Below are positions 6,048 through 14,937 of a stretch of DNA of 64,000 nucleotides, in pieces. The stretch is from contig NZ_ATWJ01000013.1 in assembly GCF_000421185.1 (NCBI RefSeq), forward strand, positions 1 through 64,000. The letters run 5' to 3'. The notes under the pieces are model-generated. The model did no database searches and was not told where the DNA came from. It saw nothing but the letters and a program-made list of their open reading frames with translations. Position 1 is the first letter of the stretch, and every line of letters starts with the position of its first letter. The stretch is from Ornithinimicrobium pekingense DSM 21552. GTDB taxonomy: Bacteria; Actinomycetota; Actinomycetes; Actinomycetales; Dermatophilaceae. The position numbers and the translations under genes are program-made.

Positions 6048-7544
6048 TCACCGGCGCAGACGTCGGCGCAGCCACCGGCACTCCGCGGACCGCCACCACA
6101 GCAGGACCGTGACCAGCCCGACCGCCGCTGTTGTCAGCCCGATCTCCAGGAGGGGGCCCAGCAGGCCCAGCGGCACGTCGACCCTGACGACCCGCGCCAG
6201 CGCGAGGTAGGTCACGACGACGGTCGCCACCCATCCGGCCCACCGGAGGAAGAACGGCCCGACGGGGGCGTGCAGGGCGTGCCGGTGGACCACCAGCGGG
6301 TCGAACCACAACGGCATCAGCACGTAGGCCAGCGCCCAGCCGGCGAGGAGACCGGGAAGCCCGAAGAGCTGCCCGCCCGTGAGGGACAGCACCACCACCA
6401 GCCCGGCCAGGACGGCCGGACGCAGCTGCCCCTGCCGGAAGAGGCCGAACGCGTCCCGGAAGACGTTGGACACCCGTGTCACGCCCTGCAGGAAGAAGAC
6501 CAGGCACAGCCACAGCGTGGCCGTCCCCTCCAGGACGAACCGGCTCCCGATCCACGCCTGGACGAACGCGTCGAGCCCGGCGTGCAGGCCGGACGCGGAC
6601 GCACCGAAGAGGACGACACCGGCGAACACGAGCGCGCGGTATGCCTCGTGCTTGCTCCGGGTGCCCGCCACCGCGTTCAGCGCACCCAGGCTCGGCGTCA
6701 GCGCTGCGAAGACCTTCCGCACGGCGCTCTGCGCCGCATGCACGATGAGGTAGTAGTTGCTGAAGACCCCGAGGACCGCCAGGCCGAAGAGGCTGCTCAT
6801 CCACAGGACCGGGGCGCTCGCGTTGACGATGCCGGCGACCCGGAAGATCGCCAGGGCCCGCACGTCCCGCCAGACCTCTGCGGTGTCCGCGGGCTCGAGG
6901 CGCTCCACCGACGCATCAGCGGCCCACGGGTAGCGTCGGCGGACCAGGAGCCACAGGACCACGCCCTGCAGGAGCGGAAGGAGGGCCTGAAGGGCGAGGT
7001 AGGCCACATATCCGTGACCCTGGAGGAGCACGAGCACCTGCAGGGCGCTGACCAGGATCATCAGCCCGGCCAGGTTGAGCGCGACCACATACTCCCTCTG
7101 GTCGGCGACGAGCAGGGCGCCGTAGTGCGCGAACGCGTAGGTCACGACCGTCGCCGCCAGGTAGAGCACGAAGAGGGCACCGACGCCCTCGTCGATCTCC
7201 CGGACGTCCTGCAGGAAGAACCCGATCACCGGGACGCTCAGCAGGCCCAGGACGAGGATGCCCAGCGCCAGACCCAGGTTGACCTTCCGCAGGAAGCGGA
7301 AGTAGCGGGCCGACCCTGCGGTCTGTCCGCGCGACAGGGTGCCGTAGAGGCGGAAGGAGATGGCGGCGCCGATGCCCATCTCGGCGGCCCCCATCGCGTT
7401 CGCCAGCGTCGAGAAGAGCCCGTTCAAGCCGAGGTACTCCACGTCCAGGGACTGCACGAAGGCGGTCCGGACCACGAAGGCGCACCCGACGAAGACCAGG
7501 TAGGAGCCGACGGCCGTCCCCACGTTGCGCAGGGCGTTGGTCAC
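6048..7544 (-). CDS. Wzx-type polysaccharide flippase (MOP superfamily)
   Basis: A 498-residue polytopic membrane protein with about 12-14 hydrophobic segments, related to RfbX/Wzx exporters. The N-terminal region FVVRTAFVQSLDVEYLGLNG, followed by LANAMGAAEMGIGAAI, is typical of the Gram-positive capsule and teichuronic-acid branch. It should flip lipid-linked repeat units across the membrane. GTG 7544 is chosen because it overlaps the stop of the upstream glycosyltransferase as GTGA; longer in-frame starts would add an unlikely Arg/Cys-rich extension. It is the last gene of the minus-strand operon that begins at 11421. Confidence 0.87.
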   Translation of the reverse strand: MTNALRNVGTAVGSYLVFVGCAFVVRTAFVQSLDVEYLGLNGLFSTLANAMGAAEMGIGAAISFRLYGTLSRGQTAGSARYFRFLRKVNLGLALGILVLGLLSVPVIGFFLQDVREIDEGVGALFVLYLAATVVTYAFAHYGALLVADQREYVVALNLAGLMILVSALQVLVLLQGHGYVAYLALQALLPLLQGVVLWLLVRRRYPWAADASVERLEPADTAEVWRDVRALAIFRVAGIVNASAPVLWMSSLFGLAVLGVFSNYYLIVHAAQSAVRKVFAALTPSLGALNAVAGTRSKHEAYRALVFAGVVLFGASASGLHAGLDAFVQAWIGSRFVLEGTATLWLCLVFFLQGVTRVSNVFRDAFGLFRQGQLRPAVLAGLVVVLSLTGGQLFGLPGLLAGWALAYVLMPLWFDPLVVHRHALHAPVGPFFLRWAGWVATVVVTYLALARVVRVDVPLGLLGPLLEIGLTTAAVGLVTVLLWWRSAECRWLRRRLRR

Positions 7545-8656
7545 GGGGGCATCCGCTCCCCGGCAGCCGGCGCACCGACAGCCCGGGCGCCGACAGCCCG
7601 GGCGGCGACGTCGACGGCCCCGTCCCAGGTGAAGCACCTCGCCGCACGTGAGGCGAGCGCCTGTCGCGCGGCCTCGCTCGCCTCGTCGACGACGGCCGCC
7701 ACCGCCCGGGCCACGTCTCGCGGGGTCTCGGCCGTGGCCCGCCCCCCGTCAACCGACCGCACGGCGCGGATCTGGTGAGCCAAGGGCGACACCACGGCCG
7801 GCACGCCGAGCATCAGGGTCTCCACGAGCTTGAAGGGTGTGCCGTTCACCTGGTTGCGCGGCAGGTCGGAGGACGGCAGGCACAGGCTCACCGAGCTGGT
7901 CGCCAGGACCTCCAGGGTCTGCTCGCGCGGTAGCCGGCCGTGGTAGCGGATGTGGGGGTGCTCGCGTGCGGCGTCGCGCACCACGTCCGCCACTGGCCCG
8001 TCCCCGACGACGTCCAGGGCCAGGCGGTCGGGCCAGTCGGGCGACGTGGCGGCCGCGACCAGGAGCTCGATGCCCTGCCAGGAGGACAGGACACCGACAT
8101 AGCTGGCGTGCGCGGGCGAGGAGGCGGGTCGTCGTAGGTCAGCGATCGCCGGGTCCGTCCCGTTGGGCGCCCAGGTGACCTCGGTGCCCTCTGGCGCGAG
8201 CCGCCGCGCCCAGTCCCGCAGCCCCGGGCTGACGCAGATGACGGTGTGGGCGAGACGGAGCTGCACACGGGTCACGAGGCGCAGCAACGGCATGACGGGC
8301 CGCAGGCGGGGATGACCGATCTGGATGTCCCCGATCCCACCGTTGACCTCGAGGACCAGGCGCTTGCGGAAGAGCCTGGCGAGCACGCACGTCGGGAGGT
8401 CGAAGGCGTGCCACCGGCAGTAGACGGCGTCCACGCCGCTCAGGTGCCGCAGGATGCCCGACCAGACCCGGAGCCACTGCACCGGCTTGCCGCTGCTCCC
8501 GGCGGTGTTCCAGACGGTGCGGACCTGCAGGCCGCGCCGCCGCAGACCCTGCGCGATGGCGGAGGAGTGAGCCAGGCATGCCGACCCCTCCGTGGCCGGC
8601 TCGAGGCAGGTGTGGAGGACGCGGACCCGAGGGTGCCCGTCGGCGGGCGCCGTCAC
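7541..8656 (-). CDS. GT4-type glycosyltransferase
   Basis: A 371-residue GT-B enzyme. The N-terminal part (RVRVLHTCLEPATEGSACLAH, then DAVYCRWHAFDLPTCVLARL) is an acceptor domain. The C-terminal part has YHGRLPREQTLEVLATSSV and LPRNQVNGTPFKLVETLMLGVPAVV, with the glutamates of the GT4 signature. Predicted cytoplasmic or membrane-associated sugar transfer during repeat-unit assembly. The GTG start overlaps the polymerase stop and the stop overlaps the flippase start, both as GTGA. Confidence 0.85.
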   Translation of the reverse strand: MTAPADGHPRVRVLHTCLEPATEGSACLAHSSAIAQGLRRRGLQVRTVWNTAGSSGKPVQWLRVWSGILRHLSGVDAVYCRWHAFDLPTCVLARLFRKRLVLEVNGGIGDIQIGHPRLRPVMPLLRLVTRVQLRLAHTVICVSPGLRDWARRLAPEGTEVTWAPNGTDPAIADLRRPASSPAHASYVGVLSSWQGIELLVAAATSPDWPDRLALDVVGDGPVADVVRDAAREHPHIRYHGRLPREQTLEVLATSSVSLCLPSSDLPRNQVNGTPFKLVETLMLGVPAVVSPLAHQIRAVRSVDGGRATAETPRDVARAVAAVVDEASEAARQALASRAARCFTWDGAVDVAARAVGARAVGAPAAGERMPP

Positions 8657-9999
8657 GGCAGCCTGGACGGGACGGGTGGACGAGCCTGCGAGACGTCACC
8701 GGCGCGCTTCGCCGGGTCGGGCACCGGATCAGGCGCCGGGCTGGACGCCTGGAGCGCCGGACCGGCGACGACCCACACCAGGCTCAGCGCCTGCGTGGTG
8801 AACACCGGTGTCAGGGTGAGGGACTCCAGCGCCACGACGGCGCAGACCACGGCCAGCGGACCGACCTGACGGACGCCGCGGTGCCGCAGCGTCCACGGGG
8901 ACAGCAGGGCGAGCAGGAAGGCCCCGACCAGCACCAGCCCGCCCTGCAGGTAGAACGCGACGAACTGGTTGTCGATGACGCCCTCGAAGTGCACCAGCGG
9001 TGGCCCGAGGGTGCCGAAGCCGAGGCGGGGGTCCATCGGCGCGAAGTCCCAGGCCGACCGCCAGGCCTCCAGGCGGCCGAGCAGGTTGCTGTCGGCCTGC
9101 ACGCCCTCCTCGAGGACGGCGGCCCCGCTCGCCAGGCGCTCGACCAGCCGACCCTCGAGCAACTGGTCGAACACCCCGAGGACGTCGCTGACCAGCACGA
9201 CCGGCAGCCCGAACACCACGGCTCTCAGCGCCAACCGGCTCAGGGCTACCGAGTCGCGCAGGGACAGCACCAGCCAGATCATCCCCAGGAGCAGGAGGCA
9301 CACGATGGCCGTGCGGGACTGGCTGCTGATGATGCTGACGACGGCAAGGGCGACGCCGCTGTGCCGGCGCCACCCCCGCAGGCAGGCGTAGGAGAACACC
9401 AGGGAGACGACCGCCCAGAGGCCGAAGGTGTTGGCGTTGACGAACAGTCCGGTCGACCGGCCGATGATGACGTAGGCCTCGCTCAGGGAGCGCTGCGTCT
9501 CGACGTCCCACTGTCTCAGCGGCTGCCCCACCGAGGGCGGGACGAGGCCGACCCGGAAGAGCGCCTGCGTGAGGGCGTAGCCCCCGTGGACGACGATCGC
9601 GGCGTGGCACACCACCAGGGTTCGCGCGGGAGCCGTGGCCACCAGCGCCAGCACCGCCAGCGGGACGAGCACGACCGTCCAGGAGTAGAGAGAGGTCGGC
9701 CCGTAGGTGCCCAGCAGGACCCCCAGCAGCGGCAGGGCGATGAGCAGGGCGAACAGGGGTCCCACCGTCACGACCCACCCACCGGGCACGGTGGGGCGTG
9801 GCCGGCCCGCGGCGAGCCACGCCGCGACGGCCGCGACGATGAAGACGGGCTCCAGGACCGGGAGCCCGGGGAAGCCGGGGGCCCGGCCGAGGGCGACCCG
9901 CTCGTTGAGCGTCAGGTAGGCCAGCAGGGTGGCGAGCGCTAGCGGGGTCATCACCCCCGAGACCCCCGGTGCGCGAGCGCCCGAGCTCACGGCCGCCAC
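8653..9999 (-). CDS. Wzy/O-antigen-ligase-like membrane polymerase
   Basis: A 448-residue protein with about 12 hydrophobic segments and a long extracytoplasmic loop late in the chain (around LEEGVQADSNLLGRLEAWRS, then DPRLGFGTLGPP), the layout of O-antigen ligase and Wzy polymerases (PF04932). SQSRTAIVC is the segment that is often best conserved in this group. It would polymerise or transfer repeat units outside the membrane. GTG 9999 lies 6 nt after the stop of the chain-length gene; the next Val codon at residue 4 is also possible. The Wzz-Wzy-glycosyltransferase-Wzx order argues for one Wzy-dependent pathway. Confidence 0.82.
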   Translation of the reverse strand: MAAVSSGARAPGVSGVMTPLALATLLAYLTLNERVALGRAPGFPGLPVLEPVFIVAAVAAWLAAGRPRPTVPGGWVVTVGPLFALLIALPLLGVLLGTYGPTSLYSWTVVLVPLAVLALVATAPARTLVVCHAAIVVHGGYALTQALFRVGLVPPSVGQPLRQWDVETQRSLSEAYVIIGRSTGLFVNANTFGLWAVVSLVFSYACLRGWRRHSGVALAVVSIISSQSRTAIVCLLLLGMIWLVLSLRDSVALSRLALRAVVFGLPVVLVSDVLGVFDQLLEGRLVERLASGAAVLEEGVQADSNLLGRLEAWRSAWDFAPMDPRLGFGTLGPPLVHFEGVIDNQFVAFYLQGGLVLVGAFLLALLSPWTLRHRGVRQVGPLAVVCAVVALESLTLTPVFTTQALSLVWVVAGPALQASSPAPDPVPDPAKRAGDVSQARPPVPSRLP

Positions 10000-10005
10000 G
10001 CCACG

Positions 10006-11421
10006 TCACACCCGTCCGAACCAGGCCCGCTCCCGCCGCTCACGCCGCTGGCGCCGGGGCTGCGCGGTGGTCGACACGGGGCTGTAGGCCTCGTAGTAGC
10101 CGTAGGTGTGCGTGGGGTTGGCGGGGAGCCGGTTCATCAGCAGCCCCAGGACCTTGGCGCCCACACCCTCCAGGGTCGCGAGCGTCTGGGTCAGCTGGTG
10201 GCGGTGGACGATGCCCGAGCCGACGACCACGATGGTGCCGTCGACGATCTTGGACAGCACGGCCGCGTCGGTGACGGGCAGCAGGGGAGGTGAGTCGATG
10301 ACGACATACTCGAACCGGTCCCGCAGCTCGGCCAGCAGCTCACGCATCGACGGTCCGCCCAGCAGCTCGCTCGGGTTCGGCGGGATCGGGCCGGCACCGA
10401 GGGCCATCAGGTGGTCCCCGTAGGGCTGCAGGACGTCGTCGAGATCTGCCTGTCCGATGAGGACCGACGTCAGGCCGGCGCTGTTCTCCAGCCCCATGTA
10501 CTCCAGCGTCCGGGGCCGCCGCAGGTCTGCCTCCACCACGCACACCGGCACACCCGCCGCGGCCAGGGTCAGGGCGAGGTTGGCTGCGGTGGTGGACTTT
10601 CCCTCGCCGGGCAGGGTGGAGGTGAACAGCAGCACCCGTGGCTGCTCTGCGGCGTCGATGAACTGCAGGTTGGTCCGGACAGCGCGGAAGGCCTCGGCGC
10701 GGGGGCTGTAGTCACCGGCGTGGACCATCAGGGGGTTGCGCACGGCGTCACGGTCGAAGGCTAGGCCGCCGATGAGCGGCCGGTCGGTGATCCGCTGCAG
10801 ATCCGTCGGCGCCGTGATCCGGGTGTCCAGCACGTCCCGCAGCACCGCGACGGCCACACCCAACATGAGCCCCAGGCTCAGCCCCAGTGCGAGGTTGCGG
10901 GTGGGGTTGGGCGAGACGGGCGTTCCTGGCTCCCTGGCCGGCCGGATGACCGAGGCCTTCACCGGGCTGGCACCCCCGCTGTCCGGCTGCTCGAGCTCGG
11001 CGATGGTCCGGGTGAACTGCTCGGCGACGCCGTTGGCGATGCGGGCCGACTCCGCGGGATCGGTCCCACGGACGTCGATGTTGATCAGCACGGTGTCCCT
11101 GGGGACCGCGGTGCTGATCCGGCTCGCCAGCGCCTCGGACGTCTCCTGCAGGCCCAGCGAGTCGATCACCGGCTCCAGGACCACCGGCGCCGTCACCATG
11201 TCCGCGTAGGTGGTCACCTGGCGGAAGGTGAACGAGCTGCCCTGCGCCAGGTCGGCGACGTCACTCTGAGCGCCGATCGAGATGAACAGCTGCGCCGTCG
11301 CGCGATAGACCGGCGTGGCCAGTGCGGTCGCCGCGACCGCGCCGCCGACGCACAGGGCCATGACGACCGCGAGCCAGGCCCAGCGCCGGCGCAGGACACG
11401 CAGGTAGTCGCGCAGATCCAC
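10006..11421 (-). CDS. Wzz-domain chain-length regulator fused to BY-kinase
   Basis: A 471-residue protein. An N-terminal Wzz domain (VDLRDYLRVLRRRWAWLAV leading into the first membrane segment) is followed by a periplasmic-type part with PVYRATAQLFIS, a second membrane segment around LALGLSLGLMLGVAVAVL, and a cytoplasmic kinase. The kinase has Walker A GEGKSTT (residues 272-278), VVEADLRRP (Walker A'), YVVIDSPP (Walker B) and a Tyr-rich tail YGYYEAY. It is thus a one-chain actinobacterial form of CapA/CapB that controls polymer length through autophosphorylation. GTG 11421 has GGGAGG 6 nt upstream. First gene of the minus operon, divergent from 11485. Confidence 0.9.
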   Translation of the reverse strand: MDLRDYLRVLRRRWAWLAVVMALCVGGAVAATALATPVYRATAQLFISIGAQSDVADLAQGSSFTFRQVTTYADMVTAPVVLEPVIDSLGLQETSEALASRISTAVPRDTVLINIDVRGTDPAESARIANGVAEQFTRTIAELEQPDSGGASPVKASVIRPAREPGTPVSPNPTRNLALGLSLGLMLGVAVAVLRDVLDTRITAPTDLQRITDRPLIGGLAFDRDAVRNPLMVHAGDYSPRAEAFRAVRTNLQFIDAAEQPRVLLFTSTLPGEGKSTTAANLALTLAAAGVPVCVVEADLRRPRTLEYMGLENSAGLTSVLIGQADLDDVLQPYGDHLMALGAGPIPPNPSELLGGPSMRELLAELRDRFEYVVIDSPPLLPVTDAAVLSKIVDGTIVVVGSGIVHRHQLTQTLATLEGVGAKVLGLLMNRLPANPTHTYGYYEAYSPVSTTAQPRRQRRERRERAWFGRV

Positions 11422-11456
11422 AGTGACCTCCCCTTCGCGCTCGTGCGAGTAGGCGC

Positions 11457-11462
11457 AGCGTA
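11457..11462 (-). promoter_or_regulatory. Candidate -10 box in the divergent Wzz/flippase gap
   Basis: The 63-bp gap 11422-11484 separates two divergent operons. On the minus strand TACGCT (11462 to 11457) fits the actinobacterial TAnnnT -10 pattern and would give a leader of about 30 nt carrying the GGGAGG site at 11433-11428. I see no convincing -10 box for the plus-strand operon in the gap. Confidence 0.4.
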
Positions 11463-11484
11463 GTCGAGAAGCCCCTGATCCGGC

Positions 11485-12774
11485 ATGATGACGCTCGTGC
11501 GCGCCAGCAGCCTCGACCGCGGGTTCGCCCGCAACGCCGGGGCTCTCCTGCTGGGCCAGGTCGTGCGGGTCCCCGTGGTGGCGCTCTACTTCGTCGTGGC
11601 GACCCGTTCCCTGGGCGTGGAGTCCTTCGGGCGGCTGTCGGCCGTGCTGGCGCTCATCCTCATCGTGTCCCCCTTCGCCTCCCTGGGGTCCGGCGCGATG
11701 GTCGTCAAGCACGGCGCCACCCGGCCGAGCTCGACGCGCCTCTGGCTCGGCGCCGGGCTGACGCTCAGCGGGCTGGGAGCCGTGGCCGCCGGCACGCTGG
11801 TGCTACTCCTCTCGCCCTGGGTCGCCCCCGCCTCGACCGGGCTGGTGGTCGTGCTGGCGCTGCTCGTGGCCGAGCTCGTCGGCGCACGGGCGGTGGACCT
11901 GGCCGCCTCCGTCTTCGTCGCCCGGGAGGAGATGCACCTGACGGCGCTGTGCCAGGTCCTGCTCCCGGCCATGCACCTGGTCACCGTCGGGGCGCTGGTC
12001 GCCTCCCCCGCCGGCGTGGACCTCCGTGCCTGGGTGCTCGCCCTGGTGGTCAGCTCCCTCACGTCGGGCGTGGTCTGCCTGACGCTCGCGGTGCGGGCGG
12101 TCGGGCGGCCGACACTGGGACTGGCCCCCTTCTGCGGGCACTGGAGGGAGGCAGCCCTCTTCAGCGTCGGCATCGGCGTGCACACCGCCCACAACGACCT
12201 GGACAAGGTGATGCTGGGCAGGCTGGACGGCCCGGCGGGTGTCGGCCTCTACAGCGCCGCATACCGCTTGGTCGACACGGCCTGGCTGCCGATGCGGGCG
12301 ATGCTCGGCGCGGCCTGGCCACGCATGTTCCGGCATGCCCAGCAGGGGCCGGTCGAGCTGGTGCGCTTCGCCGGCGCCGTGGCCAGGCCCGCGCTGCTCT
12401 ACAGCGTGCTCGTGGTCGTCGTCATGGTGCTCGGCGCCGGTCTGGTCGTCCCGTTGCTCGGCGAGTCCTACTCCGACTCGGTGCCGCTGCTGCGCGTCCT
12501 GGCCGTGGTGGTCCTGCTGCGCTGTCTGCACTACCTGCCGGCCGACGTCCTGACCGGCATGGGACGCCAGGAGGTCCGCACCGCGGTCCAGGTCGGCGTC
12601 CTCGGCCTCAACGTGACGCTCAACCTCTGGCTCATCCCGCAGTTCGGGGTCTGGGGCGCGGCCTGGGCGACCCTGGCCTGCGAGACGACGCTGGCGCTGG
12701 CGCTGTGGACAGCTCTGGCGGTCGCGCTGCGCAGCTCCCGCCGCGCCACGCCCACGGGTTCGGAGGCGGTATGA
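11485..12774 (+). CDS. Wzx-like flippase (oligosaccharide transporter family)
   Basis: A 429-residue polytopic membrane protein of the MOP superfamily with 12 or so hydrophobic segments. The start (ARNAGALLLGQVVRVPVVAL, then TRSLGVESFGRLSAVLALIL) is the usual PST/RfbX opening. Mid-protein AHNDLDKVMLGRLDG and VGLYSAAYRLVD match this family well. It should export lipid-linked oligosaccharide. Two adjacent ATG codons (11485, 11488) lack an obvious ribosome binding site. It is the second of three flippases in the window and heads the plus-strand operon of four glycosyltransferases. Confidence 0.87.
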   Translation: MMTLVRASSLDRGFARNAGALLLGQVVRVPVVALYFVVATRSLGVESFGRLSAVLALILIVSPFASLGSGAMVVKHGATRPSSTRLWLGAGLTLSGLGAVAAGTLVLLLSPWVAPASTGLVVVLALLVAELVGARAVDLAASVFVAREEMHLTALCQVLLPAMHLVTVGALVASPAGVDLRAWVLALVVSSLTSGVVCLTLAVRAVGRPTLGLAPFCGHWREAALFSVGIGVHTAHNDLDKVMLGRLDGPAGVGLYSAAYRLVDTAWLPMRAMLGAAWPRMFRHAQQGPVELVRFAGAVARPALLYSVLVVVVMVLGAGLVVPLLGESYSDSVPLLRVLAVVVLLRCLHYLPADVLTGMGRQEVRTAVQVGVLGLNVTLNLWLIPQFGVWGAAWATLACETTLALALWTALAVALRSSRRATPTGSEAV

Positions 12775-13883
12775 CGCGGCCCGCTGCAGGCTCCCGCCTG
12801 CGCATCGTCTTTCTCGCGACGGTGCTGACCCCGCGCCTGGGCATGGAGAACGCCCTCGTGCGGCTGGCTGCCGCGCTCGCGCGGCACCACGACGTCGAGA
12901 TCCTGGTCCTGCACGACCCCGGACAGGTGCAGATCCCTGGCGTGACCGTCACCTCGCTGGACCGCGGGTCCGATCGCAGCTCTCGCCGGGCCCTGCGGCG
13001 CCGCCTCAGGCGCGGCGGCGGTGCGGAGATCCTCGTCGTGACGGGCGTCTGGGCCGCTGCCCAGCTGCTGATGACTGCACCGTGGCGGCTGCGCTCGGCC
13101 TTTGTCTGGGAGCACTCGATCACCGCCGACCGCCTGACGACCGGCCGGTTGTTCCGCGTCCGGGCCGAGACGGTCGCCCGGTGCTACCGGCACTGCCGCC
13201 GTGTCGTCAGCGTCAGCCCTCCCGTCGCCGCGGTCCTGCGGGAGCGGTGGAAGGTCAGCTCTCTCGTCGTGCCCAACCTCCTGGACCTGCCCGCGCGGTC
13301 TCCCGGCCACCGGCGGCACGCCGAGCAGGCCCGCGACGCAGGACCGGCCAGTCCTGGCGCGCCCTATCGGCTGATCACGCTGGGAGAGGCCCGCCCGGTC
13401 AAGAACTACGAGGTGCTGGTCAGGGCGCTGCCGCTGCTCAGCGTCGACTGGCGCCTGCAGATGGTGGGCGGTGGGCCTCAGCAGTCCGAGCTGAGGTCGC
13501 TCGCCGAGGAGCTGGGGGTCGGCGACCGCATCGAGTGGCTCGGCTTCGTGCCCGACCCGGGTGCCGTGCTCGCCGGGAGCGACCTGCTCGTCCACCCCTC
13601 GGCCTCGGAGACCTTCGGGTATGCGCTGTTCGAGGCCGGCGAGCAGTGGCTGCCGGTCGTGGCTCACGACGCACCGGTCATGGACAGTCTGGTGCCGCAG
13701 GTCGTGCCTGGGCTGCTGACGGTGGCAGACCCGGTCTCGCTGGCCGCGGCGATCGAGTCGGCCCTGACACGCTTCTCCCGCCCGGAGGTAGCCTCGGTCT
13801 TCATCGCCGCCGACCAGCGGCGACGACGCGACTACGGCGAGTCGACCGTGCTGAGTTCCTGGGAGGGGGTGCTGGGTGGGTAG
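12771..13883 (+). CDS. GT4-type glycosyltransferase
   Basis: A 370-residue GT-B glycosyltransferase. Acceptor-domain features include FLATVLTPRLGMENALVRLAAAL and SAFVWEHSIT. The donor domain has YRLITLGEARPVKNYEVLVRAL, MVGGGPQQSELRSLAEELGV and HPSASETFGYALFEAGEQWLPVVA, the SxxEtfG form of the GT4 signature. ATG 12771 overlaps the flippase stop as ATGA and the 3' end overlaps the next gene by 8 nt, so expression is tightly coupled. Confidence 0.87.
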   Translation: MTRPAAGSRLRIVFLATVLTPRLGMENALVRLAAALARHHDVEILVLHDPGQVQIPGVTVTSLDRGSDRSSRRALRRRLRRGGGAEILVVTGVWAAAQLLMTAPWRLRSAFVWEHSITADRLTTGRLFRVRAETVARCYRHCRRVVSVSPPVAAVLRERWKVSSLVVPNLLDLPARSPGHRRHAEQARDAGPASPGAPYRLITLGEARPVKNYEVLVRALPLLSVDWRLQMVGGGPQQSELRSLAEELGVGDRIEWLGFVPDPGAVLAGSDLLVHPSASETFGYALFEAGEQWLPVVAHDAPVMDSLVPQVVPGLLTVADPVSLAAAIESALTRFSRPEVASVFIAADQRRRRDYGESTVLSSWEGVLGG

Positions 13884-14937
13884 GAGTGCGTCGACGAGCC
13901 GGGTGCGGGTCAGCGCGATCCTCGCCGTCCGTGACCCCGGCCCGGACCTCGCCCGCAGCCTCAGGGACATCCGCGGCACGCTGGGCAGGGCCGACGAGCT
14001 GATCGTGGTGGACGACGGGTCCGTGGACGGCACCGCGGCGGTCCTCCGCGCTGCCGCCCGCCGCAACCGGCGCATGAGCGTGCTCTCGGTGCCCGTGAGC
14101 GGCGGGGTGGCCGCGGCCCGCAACCTGGGTCTCACCCGAGCGCGGGGAGAGGTGGTGTGGTTCGTCGACTGGGACGACCGGTGGGACCGGCGGATCGTGG
14201 AGCGGCTCTATCAGGGTCGGGTCGACTCCGGCGCTCCCGTGGTGTCGTGTGGCGCGGACCTTCAGGACTCGCGGGGGCGGCGGCGCGAGCTGCTGGGGAC
14301 CGTCCGCCGGCCCACCCTGCTCACCGGTGGCGAGATCGGTGTGGCCATCCTCGACGGGCGGCTGCGGGGCTACCTGTGGAACAAGCTCTTCGCCCGTGAG
14401 GTGCTCGGCGATGCCCCCTTCCCCATGCGCAGGACCCGGTCCGACTTCGCCGGCTCCGCCGAGCTCATGGCCCGGTTGTCCACCGCCTACCTGCTGCCCG
14501 ACATCCTCTTCCACCACGTCCAACGACCCGGGTCGCTCACGACGGTCCGCCACCCCTCGCTCGCGACGCTGCGGCAGTCGCTGCAGATCGGGGAGCGGGT
14601 CGCCCACCTGGCCCGGACGCACCCGGACAGGCCGGCCTCCCCTGCTGCCGTCGAGGCGGCCCTGCGCCAGTTCCGCTACCGGGAGTGGCACCTCGCGGTC
14701 GCCGGCACCGCCATGCGCGCCCCCCTGGACCCTCGGACCCGGCAGGACTGGCTTCGGGTCGCGCTGGAGGGCGCCCGGCTGCGTGACGTGGTGCCCCTGC
14801 TGCGCCACGACGTCGAGCTGGCGGCCCGGGTCGCGGCGCTCACCACCTCTGGCAGCCACTACCCCGCCGTCTACAGGTCCTACGTGGCGGTGCGGTCCGG
14901 TGCCCGCCGGGCGTCCGGCAGGGACCGCCGGCCGTGA
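13876..14937 (+). CDS. GT2-type glycosyltransferase
   Basis: A 353-residue GT-A enzyme. VSAILAVRDPGPDLARSLRD opens the fold, ELIVVDDGSVDGT supplies the nucleotide-binding DDGS, and GGVAAARNLGLTRARGEVVWFVDWDD carries the metal-binding acidic motif as DWDD instead of the usual D-x-D in LDADD. The C-terminal part after residue 220 is helical and without recognised domain. Expected to use a nucleotide-activated sugar in repeat-unit synthesis. GTG start within the end of the preceding gene. Confidence 0.85.
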   Translation: MGRSASTSRVRVSAILAVRDPGPDLARSLRDIRGTLGRADELIVVDDGSVDGTAAVLRAAARRNRRMSVLSVPVSGGVAAARNLGLTRARGEVVWFVDWDDRWDRRIVERLYQGRVDSGAPVVSCGADLQDSRGRRRELLGTVRRPTLLTGGEIGVAILDGRLRGYLWNKLFAREVLGDAPFPMRRTRSDFAGSAELMARLSTAYLLPDILFHHVQRPGSLTTVRHPSLATLRQSLQIGERVAHLARTHPDRPASPAAVEAALRQFRYREWHLAVAGTAMRAPLDPRTRQDWLRVALEGARLRDVVPLLRHDVELAARVAALTTSGSHYPAVYRSYVAVRSGARRASGRDRRP